NCBI GenBank assembly: GCA_002794775.1
Contig: NBAY01000020.1
Location: forward strand, 1 to 64,000
Source: Porodaedalea pini
Lineage: Eukaryota > Basidiomycota > Agaricomycetes > Hymenochaetales > Hymenochaetaceae
DNA: 64,000 bases
Direction of reading: 5' to 3'
Shown here: one piece after another, positions 42,705-54,374 of the stretch
How the letters are laid out: each line of letters begins with the position of its first letter
Numbering within the stretch: position 1 is the first letter of the stretch
Notes under the pieces: model-generated
The model's database searches: none
What the model was told of the DNA's origin: nothing
Seen by the model: only the letters and a program-made list of their open reading frames with translations
Program-made: the position numbers and the translations under genes

Positions 42705-43198
42705 GGGTTTACGACAAGATAGTCGACAGCTAAACGCTCTGAACGATTCTTGCTGACCCTTGTTTAGGAGCATCGAAATATAGCGCGGGAGTAGGCTGCC
42801 TCGTTGCCGAAGACAAGAGGCAGCATTCCGACGTGGCGAAAATTAGGTTTAGAAGAAGCATCATCATCTCCTCGAGCATCAAAACGTTTTAGGGGATTGG
42901 AACATGAAGCAGAGGTAAATGTATTTATTTGCGCTGCGAAGACTAAACATCAGTACGTACGAGCTGCGCATTCAGTTAACACGATTAGCGCTCACTTAGT
43001 GTACAGCATCAGTCAGATGCATGTTTGATATACTTATGTAGATTCCTTTTTGCTTAAGCACGTCAAAAGAGTATATGAATGGGCTGTGAAGAAAATGCTG
43101 ATATAACTCACTGGTTGATGTTTTAAGCATCATAATAATCAGCAGCCACGAGTCTAAGAAGAGATGAGACGTTGTCGTTCCAAGCAGCGTTTAACAGC
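42705..43198. other. Intergenic region between kinase gene 2 and Elongin C
   Basis: Promoter region of kinase gene 2. A plus-strand frame of 74 codons (42804-43028) has no domain or splice support and was not accepted. Confidence 0.4.
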
Positions 43199-43686
43199 TC
43201 ACAGCTCTAATGCAATTTCGGGAATTATTCTCTCCTGGAAGTCGGGGACGTCCTTCGGGTTCTGAGAGTTCCCATACAACTTCTTGTACATCAAATATTC
43301 GAGCAGCTTTTCGACGACAATTCCTCTAGCGTCAGGGTTTGCGCGGACCAGCTATGAGTAAAGGAGAAGCGTAACAAAAAATTCAAAAATAGCGACTACC
43401 TTTCGCTAACGTGGCATATGCCTGATAATGATTCTTCAAAGCCGCCGTCTGAAGCATTTAATATGTACATTAGTCTGGAATACTGTCTGTTTGGACCTAC
43501 TTACTCGTGCTGTCGAGCATGCCTTTAAGGTGCCCGCTACCGATAGCAACTTCACGGCGGACCACGAAGGAAAAGCCATCAGAACTAACAATCTTCACCC
43601 AAGCACCCTTTTTGTCCTAAATAACAGTGAACATTGAGTCTATATCAGCACGTAAACCGTACCTGCGTTTCCGTGTCTTTGCTCAT
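43199..43686 (-). CDS. ELC1: Elongin C (Skp1/BTB-fold adaptor)
   Basis: Adaptor of cullin ubiquitin ligases, in yeast linked with Ela1 to turnover of stalled RNA polymerase II. Four exons (43663-43686, 43505-43616, 43400-43448, 43199-43325) total 312 nt, 103 aa, the family length. Key stretches are WVKIVSSDGFSFVVRREVA, SGHLKGMLDS, CHVSERGIVVEKLLEYLMY and a C-terminal PEIALEL, as in Elongin C. The last intron must use the AG before AGGAATTGTC, because the earlier AG breaks the frame. The start is 109 bp from the divergent POL2 start, so the two probably share a promoter. Confidence 0.9.
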
Positions 43687-43795
43687 AGTGGTGACTGGTT
43701 TGAAAGTGTGTGTACTGATCGACTGCGTGACGTGCGCGACGTGACGATGCGTGTCGTGAGACGGCGTCCACATCAACGCTCCTTCATCGGCCACT
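43687..43795. promoter_or_regulatory. Probable bidirectional promoter, ELC1/POL2
   Basis: Only 109 bp separate the two divergent start codons. No TATA box is evident. It contains TGACGTGCGCGACGTGACGA-like CGTG/GACG repeats (about 43727-43750) that could bind cell-cycle or bZIP factors; this is a guess from the motif alone. Confidence 0.5.
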
Positions 43796-46700
43796 ATGTC
43801 GCGTCGTGGAGGCGGAACGTTCGGTCTTACTGCTTCTCGCAGAGCACGCGGTAATTTTCGCGGGAATGGGCGTGGAGGAAGCTCCTACAGGGGCGGGCGA
43901 GGCAGGGGCAGTCGCGGCGGCTCGAGCTCGAATGCTGTCGTCGCGGTCCCCACGAAGGATGAAGAGGGCACGCAACTAGCTGAACGCTTTGAACAAAACA
44001 GAATCAACGATGAGGTGGACGAAAAGCTAGGCTTTGCTAGAGTACAAGAAGGGCCAAGGAAGGAGGGCTGGTTGGTCAACATGCACCCCGTCAGTAAAGC
44101 TTCGTACTTGCTTCTACTCATCTGCTCACCCGTCATGTCCAGACTCTCGTCAGAGACCCAGATCACCCATCCGGGAGGGCAGGAGTAGATTTCTACTTCA
44201 TCGAAGACGATGGAGGCCTCTTTAAAACCACATTTCAGTACGAGCCTTACTTCTGTATTTCTTGCAAGGTAGGCTCCACTCGCTCTCATTTTCTTAGCTA
44301 CTCATCCACTTTATCTTAGAGCGGGACGGAGACGATTGTCGAAGAGTGGCTCAACAAAAAATATGAAGGCGTCATATATCGCATCATGAGGGAACGAAAA
44401 GAAGATCTCAAGCTTCCCAACCATCTCATGGGCCACCGTCGTCTGTATCTTCAGCTGTGTTTCCGCAACGTGTCCGACCTTCTTGCCGTGCGCCGCGAGA
44501 TCGTCCCGATGGCGATGGCGAATGGTGCAAAACTTAATGCTGTCGACGCATATGCCGAAGTTGTCAACATGTCCGAGTCGAGCATGCGTGTGGAAGTGGA
44601 GACTTCATGGGCTGCCGAAGCGGATGCTCTGAACGGACACTCAAAGAGTACAAACGATACTGATCCGCGCGACGCTATCATAGACGTGCGAGAATTCGAC
44701 GTCCCTTATTATCTACGCGTTGCTATCGACAACGAGCTTCGCGTCGGGTTGTGGTACACTGTTTCCTTCACGGCAGGCCAACCGCAGTTCAAAGTCATGG
44801 ACCGCGTGAAGCGAGCTGATCCTGTCGTCCTTGCGTATGATATTGAGACGACAAAGGCGCCTCTCAAGTTCCCTGACAGTGCGACGGACCAAGTTATGAT
44901 GATCTCGTACATGATTGACGGCCAAGGCTTTCTCATCACGAATCGTGAGATTGTCAGTGAAGACATTGAGGACTTTGAATATACCCCGAAGGATGGACTC
45001 GAGGGGCCATTCACTATCTTCAACGAGGCCGACGAGGCTGCAACTATCATGCGCTTCTTCCAGCATGTTCAGGAAGTTAAGCCGACCGTCATGGCCACAT
45101 TCAACGGCGATTTCTTTGATTTCCCATTTCTGTGCGCACGGGCGAAGGCGCATGGTATCGACATGTTTCTTGAGACAGGTTTCGCGAAGGATTCGGAAGA
45201 CGAGTTTAAAAGTCGCACTTGTGTGCATATGGACTGCTTCAGGTGGGTGAAGCGCGATTCCTACCTTCCACAAGGCAGTCAGGGCTTAAAGGCCGTCACA
45301 ACTGCAAAACTTGGCTATGATCCTATCGAGTTAGATCCTGAACTCATGACGCCGTGCGTTTCTTGTCTCTGTTGCCACCGCGGCTTGAGCTAATGAGTCT
45401 GAACAGTTATGCAATGGAGCAGCCTCAGACGCTTGCGCAATACTCAGTTTCTGACGCAGTGGCAACTTATTACTTGTACATGAAATATGTGCATCCGTTC
45501 ATTTTCTCGCTTTGCAACATCATTCCGCTCAATCCCGATGACGTACTGAGGAAAGGCACGGGCACACTTTGCGAGACGCTGCTTATGGCGAGTTATCCAT
45601 CTTTCAATTTGATTCTGTCTTGCTGAAACGCTGCTTGGTAGGTCGAGGCGTATAGAGGTCATATCATCATGCCAAATAGACACGAAGATCCCCACGGTAA
45701 TATGTTTGAGGGGCACCTGCTTTCTTCTGAAACGTACGTCGGAGGGCATGTCGAAGCTCTGGAGGCCGGTGTTTTCAGGAGCGACATCGCAACTAACTTC
45801 AAAGTTGCTCCGGAAGCAGCCCAAAAGGTATGTTGCTCAGTGATATACTATTTTTCGATCGATCCTTATAAATCATTTACTGAACTAGCTCATTGACGAA
45901 CTGGACGCAGCTCTGACATTCTGTATCGTCGAGGAATCCAAGTGCACGATGGATGATGTCGTTAATTATGAGCAAGTCAAGGGGCAAATCCAGTCTGCTC
46001 TCGAACTCATGCGCGACAATCCTGTGCGTTTCGACAAGCCGCTGATTTACCATTTGGACGTTGCCGCAATGTACCCCAATATCATGTTGTCAAACCGTCT
46101 CCAGCCCGACTCTGTTGTTGACGAGTCTGTGTGCGCGGTTTGCGACTATAACCGTCCGGGAAAAACTTGCGATCGCCGCATGACCTGGGCATGGCGTGGA
46201 GAATACTTCCCAGCGCAACGTGACGAGTACAACATGGTTCGACACGCTCTGAATCAGGAATGGTTCCCTCCACGCCGCCCCGATGGACCACAACGACGCT
46301 TTACAGACCTGTCGCCTGCTGAACAGACTGCTTTGCTGCATAAACGCCTTGGCGATTACTCTCGCAAGGTGTACAAGAAAACAAAGGAAACCCGCATCGT
46401 GCAGCGCGAGACGATCATTTGCCAGCGCGAAAACCCTTTTTACGTCGACACCGTACGTCGCTTCCGTGACCGACGGTACGAGTATAAAGGCCTTCACAAG
46501 ACGTGGAAGAAGAAACTTGACGGTGTCTTGGGTGGAGCTGTTGCTGAGGTCGAGGAGGCGAAGAAGATGATAGTCATCTACGACTCTCTGCAGTTAGCTC
46601 ACAAATGCATTCTAAACTCCTTTTACGGATATGTTATGCGTAAGGGCGCGCGCTGGCACTCGATGGAAATGGCCGGTATAACCTGTCTGACTGGCGCAAC

Positions 46701-49700
46701 AATCATCCAGATGGCTCGCCAGCTCGTTGAACAGATTGGCCGCCCGTTGGAACTTGACACGGACGGTATCTGGTGCATGCTTCCCGGTGTCTTCCCTGAG
46801 AACTTCAAGTTTCAGCTGGCGAACGGCAAATCCGTGGGCTTCTCCTACCCGTGCACAATGCTTAATCATCTTGTTCATGCTCAATTCACGAACCATCAGT
46901 ATCATGATCTACACTCCGAGACGGGCCAATACAAGATCCACAGCGAAAACTCGATCTTCTTCGAGTTAGATGGTCCATACCGAGCAATGATCCTTCCCTC
47001 GTCTAAAGAGGAGGATAAGCTGTTGAAGAAACGCTACGCTGTATTCAATGACGATGGCTCTCTTGCAGAATTGAAGGGGTTTGAAGTCAAGCGACGCGGG
47101 GAGCTCCAACTTATCAAGATTTTTCAGTCGCAAATCTTTGAGAAATTTTTATTAGGGAGTACGACCCAGGAATGTTATGCAGCTGTTGCCGAGATCGCAG
47201 ACCGGTGGCTAGATGTTCTATTCAGCAAAGCGGATAGTCTCAGCGATGAAGAACTCGTCGAACTGATCGCGGAGAATCGAAGCATGTCGAAAACTCTTGC
47301 TGAATATGCTGGCCAAAAGTCGACTTCGATTAGCACCGCCAGACGTCTTGCGGAGTTTTTGGGCGACCAAATGGTCAAAGATAAGGGTTTGGCATGCAAG
47401 TTCATCATATCCGCGAAGCCTATAGGTGCACCAGTGACCGACCGCGCAGTTCCGATAGCCATTTTCTCGGCTGAAGAAAGTGTAAAAAGGACATACCTTC
47501 GCAAGTGGTTGAAGGACAACAGCCTAGCGAATTTCGACCTCAGAGCCATACTAGACTGGGAATATTATATCGAACGTCTGGGTTCTGTCATCCAGAAACT
47601 CATAACCATCCCAGCTGCCATGCAGAAAGTTCCCAATCCGGTCCCTCGCATTCGCCATCCAGATTGGCTTCATCGTCGCGTAGCTGCGCTTGACGATAAA
47701 TTCAAGCAGCACAAGGTGACGGACTTCTTCAAGAGGGCACTTCTATCGGATGAATCACAAGTCCAGACACAATCGTTACCCGACCTTGAGGACCTCAGTC
47801 TTGAAGACGCCAAGCGGCCGGGACACGACCGTATTACTGTTACGAAGAAGGCTTCGCGAAAAGTTGCCGAGAAAAGTGTCGCTCCCAGTTCCGAGTCAAA
47901 GCCACCAAATCCTTACAAAAGCTATCCGAAATGGCTAAAGGCCATGAAGAAGCGTTGGAGGGCACATCTACAGGCTCGAGACAATGAGGATACTGCACCC
48001 GCTGTGCCTACAATGTTTCGAGGAGTGAAGAATGCCGTCACTCGTCACTGGGATATTGTACAAATCCGGCCTATAAGCCGTGGTCGCTTCACTATGTGGC
48101 TGTGTGTGAACGCGGAATTGATACCGGTGACATTACGCATCCCGCGCGAATTCTATCTGAACTTCAAGGCACCACCCAAACAGGACGAGTTCGAGGAGCA
48201 TTACTCACGAGAACGAGTAATTCGGACTCTTCCTCGTGACCGCCAATGCTCGCATTTGTATAAGTACTCCATGTCCGAAGAGACATTTCTACAAGGTGAA
48301 AGTTATTTTACGAACGAAATCAATAATCCTAATGTGGACGGTGCGTACGAACTCCAGGTAAGCGTTCTGGTTATGCGACTTGTTGTAGATGCTTATTTGT
48401 CTGTACAGGTCCCTCTAGTTGTTCGCGCCCTCATGAAACTCGGGACTACATGCACTACGGATGAGAAAGGCTTGACGCTCAACAGAGCCCGTGACGATGG
48501 CGTTGACCTCTGGCAAATGGACAGATCTGCGCCTTCGCCAATGCGAAAGCCTTACCTCGATAGCGGCAAGCCCTTGAAGTACATCTTCTTGTATCACGCA
48601 CTCACACCCTCAGCTCCTGTCCATGTGTATGCATTGTTTCTTCCGAATGGAACAGTGAAACTGCATGTGGTAGATCCAGCGACTCGCCGTCAGCCTATTC
48701 CTCGATTCGAGACAGTCTATGAGGATATATTAGCGAAAAAGCGTGCCGAACTCGAGAACATCTCGACATACGCCTATCCGGATGAGCTTCGACCATCGAC
48801 TGATTATCACAGCAATGAGACGACTGCTCTGAAAGCCATCTCCCGAGAGCTCGGCATCTTGGAGAAGAAATCCTTCACTATTGTACTGTCTTCTGCCAAG
48901 GACTTCATGTACTTTAGCAGCATGGTTCCGAAACTCAACAAGTTCCCTGTGCTGCGCATGCCCTCGACAAGAGCCAGCCATGCTCTTGATGTTTTCCCTT
49001 GGCAAAGTGTGGTTGCGAAAAAGATGTTCCTGCGCTATTTCTCTCTAGCTGCATGGCTTCGTCGAACTATTACCCAGGCGAGCTACTACAGCATTCCCGT
49101 TGGGCATATCGAAGACGATCAGCCCCTCTTTTTCTGCGATGTTGAGTTAGCTCGTCGACTCTCAGCTCAAGACATGCTGATATGGTGGTCAGCTGGGGAG
49201 AAACCAGACCTCGGTGGATTCGAGGATGACCTGCCTCCCGCCGAAGAACTAGTCAATCCCGAATTCCTCACTCCCGGACTTTATTCCAATGTCTGCCTTT
49301 CTGTGCAGGTGGGAAATCTGGCGATAGATGCAGTACTCCAGTCAGCTCTTGTAAATGAGCTGGAAGGTAGTGGAGGAGCAACAGCTTTCGACTCGACGTC
49401 ACATACGCTAGATGATTATTCTAGTGGGGATGCGCAGCCGAACGTCACTATAGGCGATTCGAGTCTATCTCCACAGACGTTTGCCATTCTAAAGCAGATG
49501 GTACGGGCCTGGCTCCTCGATAAAGCGCGGGATCCTAGCAGCTCTGCCTCGGTTACGCTGGATCATTTCTGGCGTTGGGTGAGTTCAAGCTCTGCCATGA
49601 TGTACGAGCCAAGCATCCAGCGCTTCGTGCATGGACTCATGCGGAAGACATTTATCCAACTTCTGGCAGAGTTCAAACGCCTTGGTTCCAACGTCGTATA

Positions 49701-50885
49701 CGCCGACTTCTCCCGTATCATTCTAGTCACATCAAAGCCGCCAGGAACAGCTCACGCGTATGCAACATACATCACGACTGCAGTGACTTCGCATGAGTTA
49801 TTCAAGCACGTTTACTTACGGACAGATCGGTTCTATGACTTCCTATTATATATGGATCCGGCAAACCATGGAGCTGTTGTTTGTGAGGATCCCTTGGCTA
49901 TCGAGCCTCCGAAGCAATTGTCGATTTCCTCGAACTGGAACATCAACAAGTTCCTCCCTCCAGCAGTGCAAGGTCACTTCCGAAGCGTGGTGAGATATTT
50001 CATAACGCAAATGGCGAAAATAAGACGCGACGTCGACGAGAACACGCGAACACCTCTTCGTGTGGTACAGAACCTGGGTCCGGACACAACTCAGCGAGAT
50101 GCCGGAAAACTAAAGGAAATCGATGAGTCAAAGAACTTTATGGCTCAGAAGCTGACGCGCAGGATGCTTCAAGTTGTATCGTCGATTCAGGAAGATCACA
50201 GAAGGTCTATTATGGACGAGGGAGAGTCTGAGGATTTCTCTTTCCCCGTCCTTCCTGGGTCATATCTGCACATGTCCGACCCTGCACTCGAATTCATCAA
50301 GTTTTCGTGCGCTGTCTTTAATCTCGCCCAGGATTATCTGATTGAAGTTGGGCTTCTGAAGAGAAACTTGCTGGAGCTTGTCGGCGTGCGCGAGTTCTCA
50401 GATCAGGCTATTTTTAGGAACCCCTGCGATCCTCTCAAGCTGTCCATGGTGACGTGCAGATATTGCGATCACATCCGTGATTTTGACTTCTGCAGAGATG
50501 ATGAACTGTTCCCGACATCACTTGAGCAGGCAAGATGGTACTGTCCAGAGTGCGAGGGCGAGTACGACAGAACGTCGATTGAGTTTGCTCTCATACAGAC
50601 GCTGTATCGTCTTGAACGCAATTTCGCACAGCAGGATCTTCGTTGCGCACGATGCAAGCAGATACGGTCCGACAATGTCGCCCGGCATTGCGAATGCTCT
50701 GGGAACTACCAGCTCACTACGAGCAGGGCGGATATTCGACGAAAACTGCGGACTATCGTCAATGTAGCGATCACGCATAATTTGACTAGACTGAAGGTAA
50801 GAGTAACTCTGTTCTCTTTCATTCGTGTACTGATGCATCTATCACATATCAGGAGTGCGCACAACTTATGTATGCAAACTGGTAG
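43796..50885 (+). CDS. POL2: DNA polymerase epsilon catalytic subunit
   Basis: Leading-strand replicative polymerase. Eight exons (43796-44089, 44143-44268, 44320-45353, 45407-45587, 45642-45827, 45889-48357, 48409-50796, 50853-50885) total 6711 nt, 2236 aa. Exonuclease motifs: [17 protein letters not shown] and [11 protein letters not shown]. Polymerase motifs: [25 protein letters not shown] and LDTDGIWC. The inactive C-terminal half ends with two Cys clusters (CRYC...CPEC and CARCKQ...CEC) that bind the B subunit. The intron at 45588 starts GCGAGT (GC-AG type). The 51-bp intron at 48358-48408 is a multiple of three, so reading through it would insert 17 false residues. The last exon adds only [10 protein letters not shown]. 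Confidence 0.97.
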
Positions 50886-51507
50886 TGATTTAGTAATACC
50901 ATTTCTTCGACCTTGCATATGCATCTTCTATCTCTATTCTCCTGTAACTTATTTCGTTGCACTTGTAATACTATAGAACTTGAAATTCGATTTGGCTTCA
51001 CGAAATAACTGCGCCAACTTACACGGTCGTTCAGTCAAATCAGATTTAATGTTACTCAAGCGACAAGTGATGCCGTCTATGCGACTCACGACTGGTGAAG
51101 GGACACTATATGGCTACACATGAATACTTGGGGAGGCCTTGATCACAATCGCCTGCCTCGGATGGGACTCACCCATGGACAAGTTGTGCCAGGACAAGCG
51201 ACGCATGACCATAGTCCCAAGTTCCTTAAAGCTGCCCGAATCTTTGAATACTCTGATATGTCGCAATATCGACAACTGGAATGTACTAACGTTACACAGA
51301 GTCAAGGCTTTGTATCTCCCTAGAAGAACAACAATGGTCAGACCGTAGTAAAAAGGATCGATATCATATCATAAAGTATGTGATCATGAGGTATGCAACA
51401 GAAAAAGACCATAGAAAAGACAATGATACTTTGGGAAATGAAGAAAAAGAAAGAAAAAAAAGAAACAGAGTGGAATTGAAATGCCGTCAGACTGAAACAA
51501 AAGCGGT
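50886..51507. other. Intergenic region between convergent POL2 and ASE1
   Basis: 3' ends of both genes. It has an A-rich stretch near 51430-51470 and no gene. Small open frames around 51114-51348 overlap each other on both strands and are not supported. Confidence 0.45.
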
Positions 51508-54101
51508 TCAGTACTCATCCTCTTCCCTCACGGACGACCCGAAAGTACCGCCATATCGGCTAGGTGCTGTGTCAACAGTACTTGGCCGTGGGCGAAAGCT
51601 CTCGCGACGGCTATTCCGGGCAGGCGTCCGTTTGGGCTGGAGCGTAGCCCTCGAACGGTCTGCATGAGATGCCGCACCCATGAGCGAGTAGGTCTTAGTA
51701 GACAATACTGATGCCGATACTGCACGATTTCGCTGCGCAGAAGATGCATGCCCAAGACCGATATTCGCACCATGAGTGCTCCGCTGAATTGTCGGCACGG
51801 GTGGTGGATGGATTTTCGCCGCAGCACTAGCGGGCCGAGGCAACGTCGCCGCTGACGGCGTCCTCGTGCGTTTCTGCACAGTCATAGGGCCACCATCATG
51901 TACTGAAGACCCTGCGCTCGAATTCAAAGCGCCAGAACGACTGCCGAAAGGCGCACGGCTCTGTGGTACGCGCGATTCCTGTATATCCTTCTTAACAGAT
52001 ACCGTACGCGCCTTTGACTGACCAGAAGTCGTCGACACGACTCTTGCTCGCTTATTAGGCTTTGATTCAGAGTCCGAGCTCGCACTCCGCGATGCACTGC
52101 GCTTGCTGCCTGCTTGAGGGGTTGTTGAGCGTGCAGGTACCGAGCCAGCTCTGGGTTTGGTGTTGCGCGAGTTCTCCTTGACCGTTGCACCCATTGACAC
52201 CAATACTTCCATAACGCTAGCCCCATTGACAAGGAATGGTTTGCCTTCGGCCTCCTCCCAAACCGGAATAGACAGTAGGAGCTCCTGTTCGAGCTGCAGA
52301 AGAAATGCAAGACGCATGTCAGAATCTACAAACACAAACGGTTGCTTAGTGACTTACCCTTGGCTTCTCTCGACTAACGCGTTTCCGCATCTTCTCTTCA
52401 CGGAGAAGTCGCCCAGGATCTCGCTGCCCTCTGCCTAAAAGCCTGTTTTGATCCTGTGCCGCAGCCGCAAGCTCCTTTTCTCCGTCGCAAATCTCGAAGT
52501 ATTTACGGATGCTTGCGAGTAAAGGAGCCTTTCGTCGACGCTCCTCTTTCAGCCTTCGGATCTCATCTTCATGGGTAGTCAAAAGATCTTCAGAGTACTC
52601 GTCTGTGAAAGCGTGATCAGTGAGAATTGATGATGCACGAAGGGAAAGTGGACAGACCATCGGTGAAAGGTGCGAAATCGGCGCGCTCACCCTCGCCATA
52701 CATAAGCTCGTCCCAAAGCACCTCTATCTCTTCGCGCGCATTACCAATAAACACACTCATACGGTCACGCTTGAGCTCCAGCATACGCTCCAGCTCCGCT
52801 TCGTACGAGCGCACGTTCTCCTCCGTACTTCCGCGGTTGTTCTCAACAAAGCCGTCGATATCCTCATCCTCGACGCCTAGCCGCTTCCAGAGTGCCTCGA
52901 GTTGGTCGTACATCGCCTGTATATGAGTCTCACGCCGCTTCTTGATATCTTCCAGTGTAGCCTTGGTCTCTTCCGCCCACGTCATGAGTTCTACAGTCGG
53001 CTGAACACCCTCGAGACCAATGAACGGATTCGATTCGACTGATTTACCCTCCGCTTCAGCCTCGTCCATGCGAAATAAAAAAGTAGCATATATTCTGCTG
53101 TAGCCTGCGGCAGGTTCTACTTCCAGAAGCAGGGGTGTGCTGCCGATCTTGCCACGCGGACAGGGTGTTGGTGTAGCAACCGACGAAACGGAGGACAAAA
53201 ACGGATCAGCAGGATCGAATGACATGGAGGGAAGGCGCTGTGAGGTTGGCGGCTTTAGTGATGGAGAGGGCACAGAGAATAAATCTCCATCATCGCAGGG
53301 TGGAGGGGTGATATCCAATTCTTGATAAAGCCAGTCCATCTGCAAGAGAGTGGCTGACAGTTGTTGGAGTCGTCGAGTCTATTTCCAGAATGTAAGGAGT
53401 TACCGAACAGATAGATATATGGAGCTAGACGTACGATCTCGCCTTTCCCGCGAGCCAGTTCCTTCTCCAGCTTGGAAAACCGCTCAGGAGTAACTTCGCG
53501 TAAGGGCTGTGTGTCCGACGTAGCCGAGCCTTCGCCATAGGCTGGCGGAGGCTCGGCTACGTCGAAAGAAAAAAACTCTGTCCCTAAAGTGTGGGAGAGA
53601 GACATGACTCGATTCGTAAGGTTCATCAGTTGTTCAAGCTTCGCCTTATACAACTGCAGCCACTGTCAGTGAAATCACCTTCCAAACTGTCACATCAGGG
53701 CTTACATGATCGAGTTTCTCCTGATGCTGGTTCAGCATTTCGTATCGAACCGGTAGAACTTGTTGTTTGCGCAGTTCCCCAATGCTTGCAGAAATAGCCT
53801 TCGTGTGGCCACCCAGAGCTTTAGCGTACTTCAGGCATTCGCGCTCGATGGTATCGCATTTCTTCATCCACTTTTCCACTTCTTCTCTCCGCAGCTCGAT
53901 TTGTTCTTCAACACATGCAGCGAGTCGTTGATGAAGTGCAGAGAGCTCGTCTGTGAGAGCTGATTGAGGCAGGCCGAGTTGAGCATGGAGAGTAGGCAGA
54001 AGTTGAGTTTGCGTCTGCAGGTGGTTGTGCAACGAGTTGAGCAATGTCGAGATAGTCAATGGCGCCTCCGTGGCTGCCTTGGACGGCGAAGAGTCGCTCA
54101 T
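51508..54101 (-). CDS. ASE1: Ase1/PRC1/MAP65 microtubule bundler
   Basis: Cross-links antiparallel microtubules at the spindle midzone for anaphase and cytokinesis. I take the start at 54101 (MSDSSPSKAATE), the first Met of the homologous region; the frame is open further up to 54296. Introns split it into about six exons; one junction joins KLDH to LYKAKLEQ in frame. An N-terminal coiled coil is followed by the spectrin-like microtubule-binding core with REEIEVLWDELMYGE, RKYFEICDGEKELAAA and EEKMRKRVSREKPRLE then LEQELLLSIPVWEEAEGKPF. These are diagnostic of the family. The C-terminus is basic, Ser-rich and disordered, with KPNKRARV as a likely nuclear signal. It is divergent from the kinase at 54375. 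Confidence 0.92.
53516..53564. repeat. 15-bp perfect inverted repeat (hairpin) within ASE1
   Basis: CGACGTAGCCGAGCC at 53516-53530 is matched exactly by its reverse complement at 53550-53564. An inner CGCC/GGCG pair (53533-53536 and 53544-53547) shortens the loop. It lies in coding sequence (the VAEPPPAYGEGSAT region of Ase1). Confidence 0.8.
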
Positions 54102-54374
54102 CGCGTCACTGAAGCCTTGCTCAATGTTGTGATCGTCACGGTGAGTGTCAAAGTGCAGTGGCGGGACGCGTCGGAATGGAACACGAACGACACCTGTTTG
54201 GTAGACGCGCTCATTATGTAAGATGAAGTTGGCACGCTGTCGGCTATCGACTGCCTCGAGCTCGACGTCGTTCACGCTGTCGTGAACGACTTGCACTTTT
54301 CTCTATTTCTTCCTTCCAACTAAGGCCATTGCGCCTGTTCCATTCTCTTGTTTCTCCGTCTCTGTATATGCTCC

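Noticed and set aside
42804..43028. Plus-strand frame of 74 codons upstream of kinase gene 2
   Set aside because: It lies in the expected promoter, has no domain and no splice support.
48358..48408. 17 extra residues within POL2
   Set aside because: In-frame 51-bp intron (GTAAGC...ACAG); removal joins ELQ to VPLVVRA.
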